Shown here: piece after piece, positions 12,501 to 23,076 of the stretch
Numbering within the stretch: position 1 is the first letter of the stretch
How the letters are laid out: the number at the start of each line of letters is the position of its first letter
Assembly: GCA_025917655.1 (NCBI GenBank)
Contig: CP084619.1
Span: 3,763,001-3,827,000 of the forward strand
DNA length: 64,000 nucleotides
Origin: Chlorella sorokiniana
Taxonomy: Eukaryota > Chlorophyta > Trebouxiophyceae > Chlorellales > Chlorellaceae
Direction: 5' to 3'
Notes under the pieces: model-generated
Told to the model about the DNA's origin: nothing
The model's input: the letters and a program-made list of their open reading frames with translations, nothing else
The model's database searches: none
Program-made: the position numbers and the translations under genes

Positions 12501-12744
12501 GGGCGGTCAAGTTCCTCCGCCGGCAACAGGTCGTCTGCAAGGAGAAGCAAAGGCACCATGAAGCACCACGCCGAGCGCAGGGATAGACCCACTGTTCCGC
12601 TGCAGCGGCAGCGCCAGTGCCCAGAAGAAGTCTACCCAAGCGGGCAACCCGGCACCCAAATTCCTCCAAGCTGACAAACAGACCTGGAGGCTCCTTTTCT
12701 GCTTCTCTGCCTTGACTTGCGGGCTTGCTGTTGATACAACCCAT
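6555..12744 (-). CDS. CaMKK/GRIK-like protein kinase fused to a C-terminal cyclic-nucleotide-binding domain (copy 2, complete)
   Basis: This is the complete copy of the duplicated gene. The ATG at 12744 opens with MGCINSKPA (myristoylation/palmitoylation). The kinase domain (about 12180-10150) carries the same HGD, DFG and PADMWALG motifs as copy 1. After an acidic, Ser-rich linker the chain enters a cyclic-nucleotide-binding β-roll: KAVGTFCLLIESG (about 8390-8350) is joined to IVDVRYVAVLDYQ (about 8145-8105) by a clean phase-1 intron (GTGCGC…CCGCAG). Then come GPNDFLGISALL (7480-7440, matching the family's DFFGEIALL), SRQAVELVLKQYP (7215-7170) and a helical tail ending at the stop at 6555. 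The kinase-first order is the reverse of PKG. The frame breaks at G/C runs (12133-12136, 10161-10163, 10190-10191, 7218-7222); where copy 1 can be compared it often has the missing base. Ligand binding is not established: I did not find a clear phosphate-binding cassette. Confidence 0.8.
7085..7165. repeat. C/A-rich simple tract at a 5' splice site
   Basis: On the coding strand this is GTGGGTGGGGGTGGGTGGG followed by GT-rich sequence, starting at the donor right after the exon that ends KQYPLSQ in the kinase-CNBD gene. Confidence 0.8.
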
Positions 12745-12870
12745 TGTCAGGAGACCGGGGTGGCGTCTATGCGGGTGAAAGTTTGAAGTTTATTCACAAT
12801 TGCTCCATTGTCTAAGCGAGTTCGCGCCTTCATCAGCAACGCGAGAAGAATTGCGAGGGAGGTACCCTCC
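8181..12870. repeat. Tandem segmental duplication, right copy
   Basis: This is the second copy of 1-4720. It contains the kinase domain, the linker and the first part of the CNBD. Its left edge is only where the comparison stops, because the partner begins at base 1 of the window. The upstream edge is gradual: alignable sequence persists to about 12,870. Confidence 0.95.
11215..11290. repeat. C/A-rich simple tract at a 5' splice site
   Basis: This is the copy-2 counterpart of the tract at 3050-3125, directly after the DFG exon. It has drifted slightly in the number and order of CCCAC units. Confidence 0.8.
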
Positions 12871-13705
12871 GTACAGCAAGGGGGCATAGCGCAGCTCGGC
12901 TCCAGGCGCATCGTTCTTGAGTAAGTTTGTTGTCGTGTTGGCGGGGTAGCCGGCGGTAAATGCGATCCCGTTGCCTCGCAGTATCCTGACTCATACAAAC
13001 ACTGCCTGGTATCAGTGAAACCACAACAAATCGAGGAGGCACGGACGATTCGCCACCAACCGCGGGGGCGACGCCGCACGACATGGAGTGGGCGGCTGAT
13101 GTTGGTTGCGTCCAGGTGAGGCGCGTCAAGGGGCACCCCTCGTTGTGCACCAACTTTGCCCACTGTCACAAAGGGCTGTTGCTACATTCTGCTGGGCGCA
13201 CTTTGGTTGTGTACAAGCGTGGCCCCACCCGCAAGGCCAGGTGCCCATCAACCTCGTCAACTCACATCGTTGTGGCCGCCCCGTTCCGATTGTGCGCACC
13301 ATCCTCCCGCCGCCGCTGGGACAAGGGCTTGGATGTACTTGCGCTGTTCGAGGTAACGCAGCACCCAGCAACCACTCGTATGATGGGTCATGGACAGACC
13401 GAGACGGAGCATGCACCTACGGCGAGTGGGGAGCGGCGGACCCTCCACGGTTCTACGACCTTTCACTATCCACCCGCAGATTCAGTGCTCATTCCAGCGC
13501 AGGGTGCAAAGTATCAGCAATTTTGGCAGATGCCCACCGCAGCAAGACTCAATCAGCGCTGCCGCACGACCCACGTGCACCTTGCAGTGGTTATAACGCT
13601 TACACAGCAAGCATGCACTCGCTAAATGCCAGGGATGTGAATGTCAATATGCAAAGGCATCAACCGCGCCACCGCCCTGGCTCCCACGCGCTGTGCTGAG
13701 CACCA
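12745..13705. other. Intergenic region between kinase copy 2 and the lipase
   Basis: This stretch is less G+C-rich than its surroundings. It holds the kinase copy 2 promoter and the 3' flank of the minus-strand lipase. Open frames here show no conserved motif and I support no gene. Confidence 0.4.
13600..13604 (-). terminator. Candidate UGUAA polyadenylation signal of the lipase gene
   Basis: TGTAA on the minus strand, about 100 bases beyond the proposed lipase stop. UGUAA is the usual poly(A) signal of chlorophyte nuclear genes. A pentamer alone is weak evidence. Confidence 0.3.
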
Positions 13706-16700
13706 CTAGGTCCCGCCAAGCAGCGCTGGGGCTCTCAAACAGCGCTGCTTCCGAGGTCGACGGCCCCAGCTGCTGCGTCCTGGGCCGCTCAGCGGGGTTG
13801 CGGGCTGGAGGTCTTCCAGCCCTTCCCCAGGCACCTCCTGGATCGCCGCAGCCAGCCGGCCCGCCGTGGCCTGCAACCCCGCTGCCGCCGCGGCCCCAGC
13901 CGCCCCCAGGTCCTGCACACCGGCTGCGCCCACAGGCACTGGGAACCCCAGCGCAACACCCCTGCGCTGCTCACACGCCTGCTGCTGTCGAGTGCGGCGC
14001 TGCTGTCGCTGCCCAACGAGCTCCCGCTTGCATGCGAGGGTGCATGCTTGGACCCCGCACTGCCCTGGTCAGGCGCTGCCTGAACCCCTTCCGCCGCCGG
14101 CTCTGCAGCCCCCTGCCATCACCCGGGGCTGATGGTGCAGCGGTTGCTGGGTAGTCGTCTGCCGCGCTGTGGCTGCGGCTGTGGTGCTGCTCGCTGGGCG
14201 CCAGGCTGCAGCTGGAGTCCACCAGAGGCAGGCCCAGCGACGGCATGTGCAGCCACGATGGCAGCGAGGCCCGCAGCCTGCCGGGCGCCAGGCGCCGCTG
14301 CACAGAGGCGGAACGGAATCAAAGCATGCAGGCAGTTGCCCAGGTCCAAGTCACACAAGAGGGGACGGGAGGTTCCTAGTTCCCACAGATCATTAGCGCC
14401 AGCCAACCCCTTCAGCCCCGCTTGCCTGCGCCAGCGCCCTTTCCAAACGGTCCTGGTGGCGCACTTGCAGCGCCAGCCCTTTGAGCAGCTCATCGATGCG
14501 CACTTCAATCTCACAGGCGGCCTGCGGGAGGGGGGGGCAGCGGAGAGCGGTTGGTGTCCTGGTGCAGCTCGGCACATGCGCGGGGCTGCTGGTAGGTGCC
14601 ATGCGGGTGAGGCGCGCCGGTGGGGGTGCGGGTGCAGGCTAGCACCAGGCCGTACCCGGATGGCAGGCAGCTGCTTCCAGACCTCGCGCTGCCCAAAGCG
14701 CATGGCTTGCCAGATGTCGCCCGCTGTAAAGTTGATGGCAGCCTTGCCCAGCGGAAATGCTGGGCGGGAGGAAAGGGGGGTCCTTGGATCGAGGAAGTGA
14801 GGACACCTCCTCAGTGCAGCAACAAGCGGCACAGCACTGGATGCCGGTTCGTGCAGCGGCCGCCGTTGCATGCAGAGGCCACAACGGCTTGCCTGTGGGC
14901 GGCAGAGCGACGGTGATGTCTCCCTCCCAGGGTTGGCACAGCATCTTGAGCAGCCGGCTGTGGGGCCACAGCGCCAGCAGCTGGCAGCACCTGCAGCACA
15001 TTGGGGGGCCACCGCGTTAGTAGGGCCCCAGACGCCCACCTGCCGCAACAGCTTCCCGCAAGCCCCCAAGCCGCCCCCGCGGCTGCTGCCCACCTGTGCT
15101 TGAACTCGCTCTCCAGCAGGCGGCCCAGGGAGGGGCTCAGCAGGCGCTTGAGCGCCACCACCCCGATCAGCCACGGGTTGGACTGGCTGGCGATGAAGAA
15201 GTTGACCCCGAAGAGCTGGCTGCGGGGGAGGCGCAAACAGCCGGCGCCGGGTTGGCAGCACGCAGCAGAACGAAGTTCAGCGGGGGCCAAGCAAGCGCCA
15301 TCCCTCTGATCCACGCCTTTGGAGCAAAACCAGCGGCTGGGGGGGGGGGGTGGCTGCCCACCACCTTCCTTCTCCCAGGGACCCCCGACAGCTCCCCTTC
15401 CCCACCCGGCCCCACCTTAGCCCCCTCATTGGCAGATCCTCCTCCAACGAGCCGTCGCACCAGCGCCGCTGCGACTGGGCCGCCCCCGTCTCCGAAAACC
15501 GCACGACGTTGCCAAACGCGTCCCGCGCAAGCAGGTCTTGCGGCGCGAAGAGGAAGGGGAAGGCGGAGGAGCAGGCGACCGCGGACCAGATGAAGACGTT
15601 GGGGGCTAAGGGAGGGGGGGCCGTGGGGGGGGGTTGGAGGGATGCACGGATGCAGAGACGCATGCAGATCACTCCCGGCCCGAAATTACGACAAGGATTG
15701 CCTGGGGCGAGCCTAACAGGAGGCTCTGCTTCAGCAGAGGCTTCGGCGCACCCTCAGCAGCCCCTCCCGCCCCGCCCCACCTGTGAGGTAGTTGAGCCCC
15801 CCACCCCCACCCCACCCCACCCCCCCCACCCACCCACCCACCCAGCCACCCCCCACACACACCCACCGGTGAGGTAGTTGAGCAGGCGCGAGGGCTCCTG
15901 CGTGTCGGCCGCCGTCACCGCGATGCTCAGGATGCGGCCTGCGCGCGGCGGCAGCGGTGTGACGGGCACCCGCTATGGGCAGAGAAGCGAGGTGGGAGTG
16001 CGGCGCCTGTAGCCAAGCCCAGCGATGAGCGGCGCCCTCGTGCATCCCCACAGCCCCCGGCCCGCCCACCCACCTGTGCGCTGGTAGGCATCCAGGAAGG
16101 TGAGGTCGCCCAGCAGCTTGCGCAGCCTCACCCCGAAGAACTCGTGGTTCTGAATGTAGCCAGAGCCCAGCAGGTGGCGCACCAGGTCTGCCGGGCGGTT
16201 GTGGGCCTGCGGCAGGGAGGCGGGGAGAAGGGGAGCGTGGGTGGAGGCAGGGCAGGCACAACCAGTCGGTGGCAGGCACAACAACATCTGGCGGAGAAGC
16301 GTGGTGGCGCCGGGAGAGCGCGCGCGCAGCGGCTGCAGGATGCGCGCGCTCACGAAGAAGTCCAGGCCCTGGGTGTTTGGAAAGTCTGCCACCAGCTCGT
16401 GCACCTCGGCGTCGGTGCGGGTGCAAAGCAGGGCCGCGCCTGCATGCACCCAGGGCAAACAACAACAGCGCACGAGAGACTCATCACCAGCACAAGGCAG
16501 CAAGACGTGTGAGAACAGGGAAGCAAGGAGCCGGGCCAGCTGCCAGCGCGCGCAGCAGGGATGCGCGGCGGCGGGGGCAGCGCGGGCAGCGGGCGGCGCC
16601 GCGCACCCAGCGAGCCAGCGCTGCTGCCCGAAACCACGCGGGGCAGGAGGTTGGCGTCCAGCAGGGCCCGCACCACGCCAAAGTGCCTGCAGGCGGGTTG

Positions 16701-18055
16701 GCATCGTGCATGGGCGCGGCTGGGTGAGCGTGTGGTGGCCTGAAAAAGCACAGGGCAGACCCTCCCAGGCCCCCGCCCGGACTTGCTTCGAGTTGCGCAA
16801 GCCAAACCGAGGCCTGCAGGATGCTGCAGACAGCGCTGGCTACTGGTTTCCGAATCCTCAAGCCAACTCTGTCGAAGCGGGGCCCCGCGCTGGCCCCCAC
16901 ACCCATGCGCTGCAGCCCCGCCAGGCGCCCCGCCGCACCAGAAGCCAAACGAGCCGCCGCCGCTGAGCACCAGGCCTGTGCGGCCGTAGGCATGTCGCAG
17001 CTCCCGCAGGAACGACAGGCGGTCCTCCAGCGCCAGCTCTGCGGGCGGAGAAGGGATGGCACGGCAGCGGCGCGCGGGCGTGAGGGGTGGGAGGGCCGTG
17101 GCGGTAGAGCCAGCGCTGCCGCGCTAGATCCTGCATAGGGTGGGCTGCATAAGGGGCAGCGCAGGGAGCGGCGGCAGGGGCGGCTGGGGCCGGCGGCGGT
17201 GCGCACGCTGCGACTCCACCACGTGCAGCAGGCACGCCTTGACCTCGTCGATGTACCGCTGTACCCGGGCGGCACCACGGGGCACCGCCCGCAGCGTCCA
17301 TCAGCGCGCTGCAGCATGGGGGCAGCGTAGGGGGTCGCATCGCCGTCGCGCGTCCCTGCCACGGCCACAGGGCGCGCATTGAGTGGAGGCAAGCGGATGC
17401 GAGGCGGGAGGGGGGAGCATGTGGGGAGAAGGGCGGCGAGGTGCGGGGGGCCTTGCGGGGGGTTGCGGGGGCGTGGCGCTTGCCTGGCGCTGGTGCTGCC
17501 CGCCTGGCGCAGGTAGTCGAGGCGCAGCGCAAAGCACAGGCCGGTGACGTCGTCGGCCGCGCGCAGCCCCGCCAGCACAGCGGCGCGCTGCTGCAGCTGG
17601 CCCCGGCTGCGTGCCTCCCTGGGGGAGCCCGGCTGGCAGCTGGACCGCCCCGCCAGCGCGTCCAGCGCCACGGCGGCAGCAGCCCACTCCTCGTACCCCG
17701 CGGCGTGCTGCATGGCTTGGCGCAGCCGGCGCCGCTCCCCCGCTGCCTCCAGCTCGCAACCATGCCGCGCAGCATGGCGAGCCCGCCACGCAGCAGCTTG
17801 TAGGCTGCCAGGGAGCCTAGCAGCACGTGCCAGCGGCGCAGGGTGAAGCCGGCGAGGCGCAGCGACGCAGGGCGGCGCGCCGCAGCGCCGCAGCCAGCCA
17901 CCAACCCGCGGTCAGTGCGAGGCGCCTGCATGGACGAGAAAGGGCATGGGATCAGGCTGATGCGTCCAAGTCGGGACGCAGCCAAGAGCAGTTCAAACCA
18001 CCCGCTGTTGGGCTCACCGCGCGAGCGCCGCCACCGTCTTCCGCAGGCTGTTCAT
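13706..18055 (-). CDS. SDP1: SDP1-type patatin-domain triacylglycerol lipase
   Basis: This gene encodes a neutral lipase that starts oil-body triacylglycerol breakdown. The N-terminal exon (MNSLRKTVAALAR, ATG at 18055) and a hydrophobic segment near 17,820 (RRWHVLLGSLAAYKLL) are followed by the family's YEEWAAAA block near 17,690. The oxyanion loop reads SGGGSFGFW near 16,960 and joins HFGVVRALL across an intron. The nucleophile motif VSGSSAGSL is near 16,625 and the catalytic Asp motif WCDGSLEEDLP near 15,455. Further hallmarks are SRLLNYLTG, APNVFIWSAVACSSAFP, FGVNFFIASQSNP, WEGDITVALP and ESEFKHR, all matching plant SDP1 and yeast Tgl3/4. The C-terminus after LPSWLHMPSLGL is low-complexity, so the stop (placed at 13706; 13971 is an alternative in another frame) is uncertain. 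The start could also lie in an upstream exon. Confidence 0.88.
15790..15868. repeat. C/A-rich simple tract at a 5' splice site
   Basis: On the coding strand this tract begins GTGGGTGTGTGTGGGG at the donor after the exon ending RLLNYLTG of the lipase gene, followed by GTGGG units and a poly-G stretch. Confidence 0.8.
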
Positions 18056-18982
18056 GAGGGCGAAGGCCAGCTGGAGGCGCCACCGCAGATACCGCCGCGG
18101 TGAGAGTGTTTCTGAAGTGCGCTGGCCCGCGAGGGGAGACCCCGCGGGAGGCCAGGTTGCAGGCGCCATGTCTCGGCTTACCGGGTCGCCAACACCAGCC
18201 CCGAGAGACGCTCCGAAAGCATATTGGCACGAGGCGAGATGACAGCACAGGCCAATTTTCGTTAAGGTCCGTGCGAGGAACGACGCTGATGTCAGCAAGC
18301 GCCTTTTTCCCTCCAAGCTCCTCCGCGTTGCGCACCCACTACAAGACCCGTCCTGATGCCTTTCAATGTACAGTTTACATGTTTGAGTGGACCCAAGTAC
18401 AAACACTAAGGCGGGCAGTGGAGAACAGCAACGGCATGCGCTAGCCGTTGCTGGCCGCAGGCATGGGCGGCAGCCGGGCACGAGGAAGGGGTGCACCCAG
18501 AGTGTGAGGCAAGCAAACAATAATCAGGCATTGAATTTGACAGATCAGAAATTCAAAACAAACGGCCCACAGGCGGCCGCGGGGAGGCGCCGGGTGCCGG
18601 CTGCCTGGGCCGGGCGAGGGCGGCTCATGTGCTGAGCGGCGCGGGGCAAGGCCCAAGCAGCTTCCAGTGACTGACAGCCTCTGGAACGGGGCGGGGACCC
18701 AGAGCATGCAGGGTATCACGGGGTAAGGAGCGAGCCCCCACATGCGAAGGGGCCAAAGTAGGCAACACCGATCAACCTAGGGAGCGGTGCCGGCTGCAAC
18801 AAGACGCGGAGGAGCGGAGGGCAGCCTGCTGCTGACGTCCGCGGCAACAAGAATGTCCAGGCAAACGCGTGTGCATTGCGATCGGGTCGAGTCATGGAAA
18901 AACGGAGGTTGGAATCAGGGGGAGGGGGAGGTTTCGAGGCCGCGGTGGGGCACGCTCGGGGTGCTGCCGGGCCCCCACGGCT
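18056..18982. other. Intergenic region between the lipase and CG-1 genes
   Basis: This region holds the lipase 5' flank and the 3' flank of the CG-1 gene. I see no conserved protein motif, RNA gene or repeat. Confidence 0.35.
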
Positions 18983-21900
18983 TCACCGCGCCTGGCGGGC
19001 TGCGTGCCGTGCCATGGCAGCCTGCAGCTGCTCCGCCACCGGGTCGAGCGGCGCGCCGCCGTTCACGCTGACGTTCACGTTCATGCCCTCCAGCAGGCTG
19101 CTCACGCTCTGGTTGCGCGACGACGCCAGCTCCTCGGACAGCTGCGAGGCGGCGTCGGCGTCGCTGGAGGGGCCCGCCCAAATGGTGGGCATCACCTCCA
19201 GCTCCTTGGTGGCGTCACACACAGCCGCCACGGCATCCACCTCATCTGCGCTTGTTCGTGGGCAGGAGCGGGGCGGCGGGAGGTGGTCGTGCGACGCAGC
19301 AGCGGGGACAGCGCAGGCAGTGCACGCAGGCGCTTCGCCTGGCCCTGGCAAACGCAGGCACGGCAAGGGAAGGCGCCTGCCCGGTCTCGCCCCCACACCC
19401 ACCGATGCTCATGTGCTTCAGCAGTGAGCGCGCCTCCAGCTCCAGGTCGGCGACAGCCGCCGCCTCGGCCGCCGCCAGCTCACGCCCCATCGTGAGGCGG
19501 CCGCCGCTGCTGCCGCCCACGCCGCCGCGCAGGAAGGAGGTGAGGCGCTGCATGTTCTCTGGCACGTCGATCATCTCAGCCGCCTCCTCCTCCCCCTCGC
19601 CGCTGCTGGTGGCGGCCAGCCGCATGCCGCGCGCCGCCGCCAGCTCGTGGCGGTGCTCCTGCGCCACGCTGGCGGCGGCGCTGGCCGCAGCATCCACGCG
19701 CTCCTTGCGCCGCTCCTCCTCGCTGGCGGCCTCCGCGGCGCCGCCCGGCCGCTTGCCCAGCAGCGCGAGGTGGGTGTGGCTGCCTGAGCGCGGCACGCCG
19801 CCGCTGGAGCGCTGCAGGCGCGAGTGCACCGCGGCGCGCTGCGCCAGAGCGTGCGCGTCCCCCCGCCGCAAACTGCAGCTCGCTCGGGGGACGCGCCCAG
19901 CGGCGCGGGGCTGGCAAACGGCAGCTGGCGCGCGGCCTCTGCGTCGCCGCGGCCCAGCGTCAGCGCCGGCGCCGGCGACAGCGGGGGCGCGCCCAGCGGC
20001 GACGGCTCCAGCGCGCTCTGCACCGCGGCGGCGGCGGCGGCGGCCAGGCTGCCGGAGCCCTGCGCGGAGCCGAAGAAGGCGATGCCGGCCTGGTCAAAGA
20101 GGCGGGAGGAGGGGGAGGTGGGGCGCTCCGCCACCTCCACCACCAGCCCCGGGCCCACGGGGTAGGCGCTGATGTCGGCATCCACATCCGGCAGCATCAT
20201 CTCCATCTATTGTGGTGGCGGGCAACACAAGAAGAGGGGGCGCGGGGGTGGGGGGGGGAGGGGGTTGAACGGCAGCAGCGCGAAGCAGAAGGGGAGCGGT
20301 GGGGCGGCAGCGAGCGCACGGCGCAGGGGGCCCCGGCTCACCACGTCGCTCTCCCAGTTCTTGCTGATCAGGCGGGACAGCCCGGAGCCCTGGCGGCTGA
20401 AGCTGCGGCGGTGGGCGCCGCCGTGGGGCGGCGAGGCCAGCAGCGCGGCCAGGTCGCCGGTGGGAGCGCCCACCGCCGCCTTGTCCCCCGCCAGCGCGTC
20501 CGCCTCGGCGGTGGGGGACCCCAGGAAGAAGCCGTCCTCGGCGCTCTCCTTCTGCAGGAGGAGCAAGGCAATCGGCAATGCTGAGGGGGCGGGTTGAAGC
20601 AGGGGGGGCGCTGCATGCCGCGGGCACAGCATGTCGGCGGCTGCGCCGCCCGCAGACCGCGCTCGAGGGGGTGCATGCAGGCGCACCTGGATGCCCAGCG
20701 ACATCTCCCGGAACAGACCGCGGTGCTGCTCCGCGGTGAAGCTCTCCTGCTGCAGCAGCGGGCGCGGCGGCAGCGCGGCCGAGTGCGCGGGCGCCGAAAT
20801 CGCGGGCTGCAGGGGGCGGACACGGCGGGCTGCAGGGGTGGGCGGGAGGGGCGGTCAATCAACGGTTAGCGCAGGCCCGTCGCGCAGACGCCCCCTCCAT
20901 CAGCAATCGTCCGTCCTGCAGCTGGGCCCTCCCCCGCACATCTCCGCGCCACGGGGCAGGGCGGCGGCACCCACCTGCTGCACCGAGGCCAGCTGAGTGG
21001 CCACCCGCTGGTCGGTGTACAGCACCCCTGCGTGCGGGCGCTGCAGGTCGGCGGCTGCGCCCAGGGCAAAGGGGTCGGGCTCGCCGCTGGCGCCCGAGGC
21101 GGCGGACACCAGCGACGACGAGCGGCCCGCCAGCAGCTGCAGCTGCGCGCTGCTGAACTGCTGCGCGGGCGGCGCAAACTGCTGCTGCACCACCGTGTAC
21201 TGCTGCTGCATGCCGCCCGCCGCGGGCGCCGCATACTGCTGCGGCGGCGCCGCGGGCTGCAGGAAGGGCGGCGGCGGCGGCGCCAAGGCCACGCCCTGCT
21301 GCGGCAGCGCAAAGGGCGGGTGCGGCGCGGGCATGGAGGGCAGCGCCGCCGCGTCCAGCGCCAGGCTCATGGGCGGCAGGCCCACCACGCTGGGCTCCCT
21401 GCTGACGCCCCCTCCAGCACCTCGCTGCTCAGGGAGGAGGAGGTGGCCATCGGCGACAGCTTGGGCTGGGCCAGGCCGCGGCGGCGGGCGGGCGAGGGCG
21501 AGTAGGCGCGGCGCCCGTGGGTGCGGCTCGCCCGCTGCGGCCGCCGCCGCCCTCCTCCCGCGCCTCGGCGCGCGCCGCCGCGCTGCGAGCCCACGCGGCT
21601 GCTGGCGCAGCACAGGTAGTGCACCAGCACAATGTGCTCCTTGTCGGGGTCCAGCTGCCAGTAGCAGCGCCGCTGCAGCCCGTCGTCCTGGTCGGCGTGT
21701 GCGTAGTAGCAGTTCAGCGTCTCGGCGTTGCCCACTGCGGGCACGCGGGGCCGGGGAAGGGAGGGCTCGCTGGGAGGTGCGTGGGGCGGCAGCGGGCAAG
21801 GCAGGCAACCGCAGCGCCCAGTCAGCGGCCGGGGGTGCTCGGAGGGCGAGCAGCTGCGCCGCACCCTTGAGCTTCTCATGCGTCTCCCTGATCGTCTTGC

Positions 21901-22274
21901 CATCTGGCTTCTTCTTCCATGTATGCCCATCGCGACGGAAGAAACGACATATCCGCCTGTCAAACAAGAAGAGCTGGCCGCCTGCGGAGCGAGGGGGGCA
22001 CGGGACTGGTCAGACGTTGGCGTGCGCCGCCGTGCCATGCGGCGGGCGCCGCGGGAGAGGAGGCGCCCATGTGCACCCCGATGTGCGCGCTTCACCCGCC
22101 CCGCCGGCGATGCCATGCCCTGCTGCACACACCTGCGGGCCGCATTGGCGGCTCTTGGCAAACAGTGAGCCCAGCCGCTTCATAGCCCTCCAGGAGCTCA
22201 AGCACTTCCGAGTTTTTCAACCAGCTGGTGCGTGCTTTAGTCACAGCAGCAGCCACAGAGGCCGACACTTCCAT
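18983..22274 (-). CDS. CG-1-domain transcription factor (CAMTA-like, without visible ankyrin/IQ parts)
   Basis: This gene encodes a DNA-binding regulator. The ATG at 22274 starts MEVSASVAAAVTKARTSWLK, then SEVLELLEGYE, which matches the CAMTA N-terminus. Three exons complete the CG-1 domain: FLFDRRICRFFRRDGHTWKK and GKTIRETHEKLK (about 21,970-21,870), then VGNAETLNCYYAHADQDD, QRRCYWQLD and HIVLVHYLCC (about 21,735-21,610). Splice sites are clean (PMRPAG|GTGTGT; CGCAG|G before QLFLFDRR). The rest is Gln/Pro/Ala-rich, with a polyglutamine-type activation segment near 21,250-21,150 and Ser-rich parts ending MARHAARQAR. I searched the remaining frames by eye for ankyrin repeats, a TIG fold or IQ motifs and saw none, unlike canonical CAMTAs. 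Frame breaks occur at the G/C runs 21,408-21,412 and 19,859-19,864. The CG-1 call is firm; the C-terminal gene model is approximate. Confidence 0.8.
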
Positions 22275-23076
22275 GGCGGCGAGCTGCGGGCTGCTGAGGC
22301 TCTGCGAAGGGGGCGGCCCAGTCGTGGGGCGCGCGGTGCTGCCGGACGCGATTCGAAAGCCTGCTGCCGTCGCGGGTGGCGCTATACGTGAGTTATTGCA
22401 GGGCACCGACGCCCATGACGCTTTAAAGGTGGGGGAGAAGGCACTGTGGAGAATAAAAACCAGTGAGGACCTGCAGGCCGCCGAATGCGAGTATAGTGCG
22501 AATCGGAGGTCCAAACGCAGCTGGGCGGGTGTTCAGGGGACTGCAACTTCCGCACAGCATGTGGGCAGCATTGCCATCTGGCAGGTGTTGTTCCTCGTTG
22601 GTTAAACTCGCCATGCTCATCTCATAACTTTGCGCCTCGATACAACCGTTCTGTCTTCGCCGCACTCTTCCCAAGTGTGGCCAAGGTCGACCTCACTCCT
22701 CGCATGAATGTGAGACCGCGCGAAATCGGTCAAGGCCTCTTGTTTGATGCTTGCAGGCCCCTGAGCAGCTCGTCGTCCCAGCACGGAGATTCCTCGCAAA
22801 GATACGGAAGGAGGCGCTTGGCTGACTGCCAGGCGCTGTCCGTCTCTCCCACAGGCGGGAGCAGAGTCAAAGCGCGCCCATATCATAACTGTAGATTGGT
22901 ACCAACCTCAGCAGCTGCCATCAGCTCAGGCCTGCAGTCCCCGCCACCTCGCAGCGGAGGTTGCGGGCGCAGCGCCCAACCGCAATTACTGTTGCAGGCC
23001 AACTACTGTTGCAGACCAACTTGCTGGGTTCTCTGCTTCGCTAATGACAAGGATTGTCGGCTACCAGGGCAGAGGA
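22275..23076. other. Intergenic region between the CG-1 and EGT1 genes
   Basis: This region holds the CG-1 gene promoter and the EGT1 3' flank. The sequence is less biased than the coding regions. No gene, repeat or RNA is supported. Confidence 0.35.

Noticed and set aside
6555-12744. A cGMP-dependent protein kinase (PKG)
   Set aside because: The CNBD follows the kinase rather than preceding it, and the catalytic motifs are CaMKK/GRIK-like, not AGC-type.
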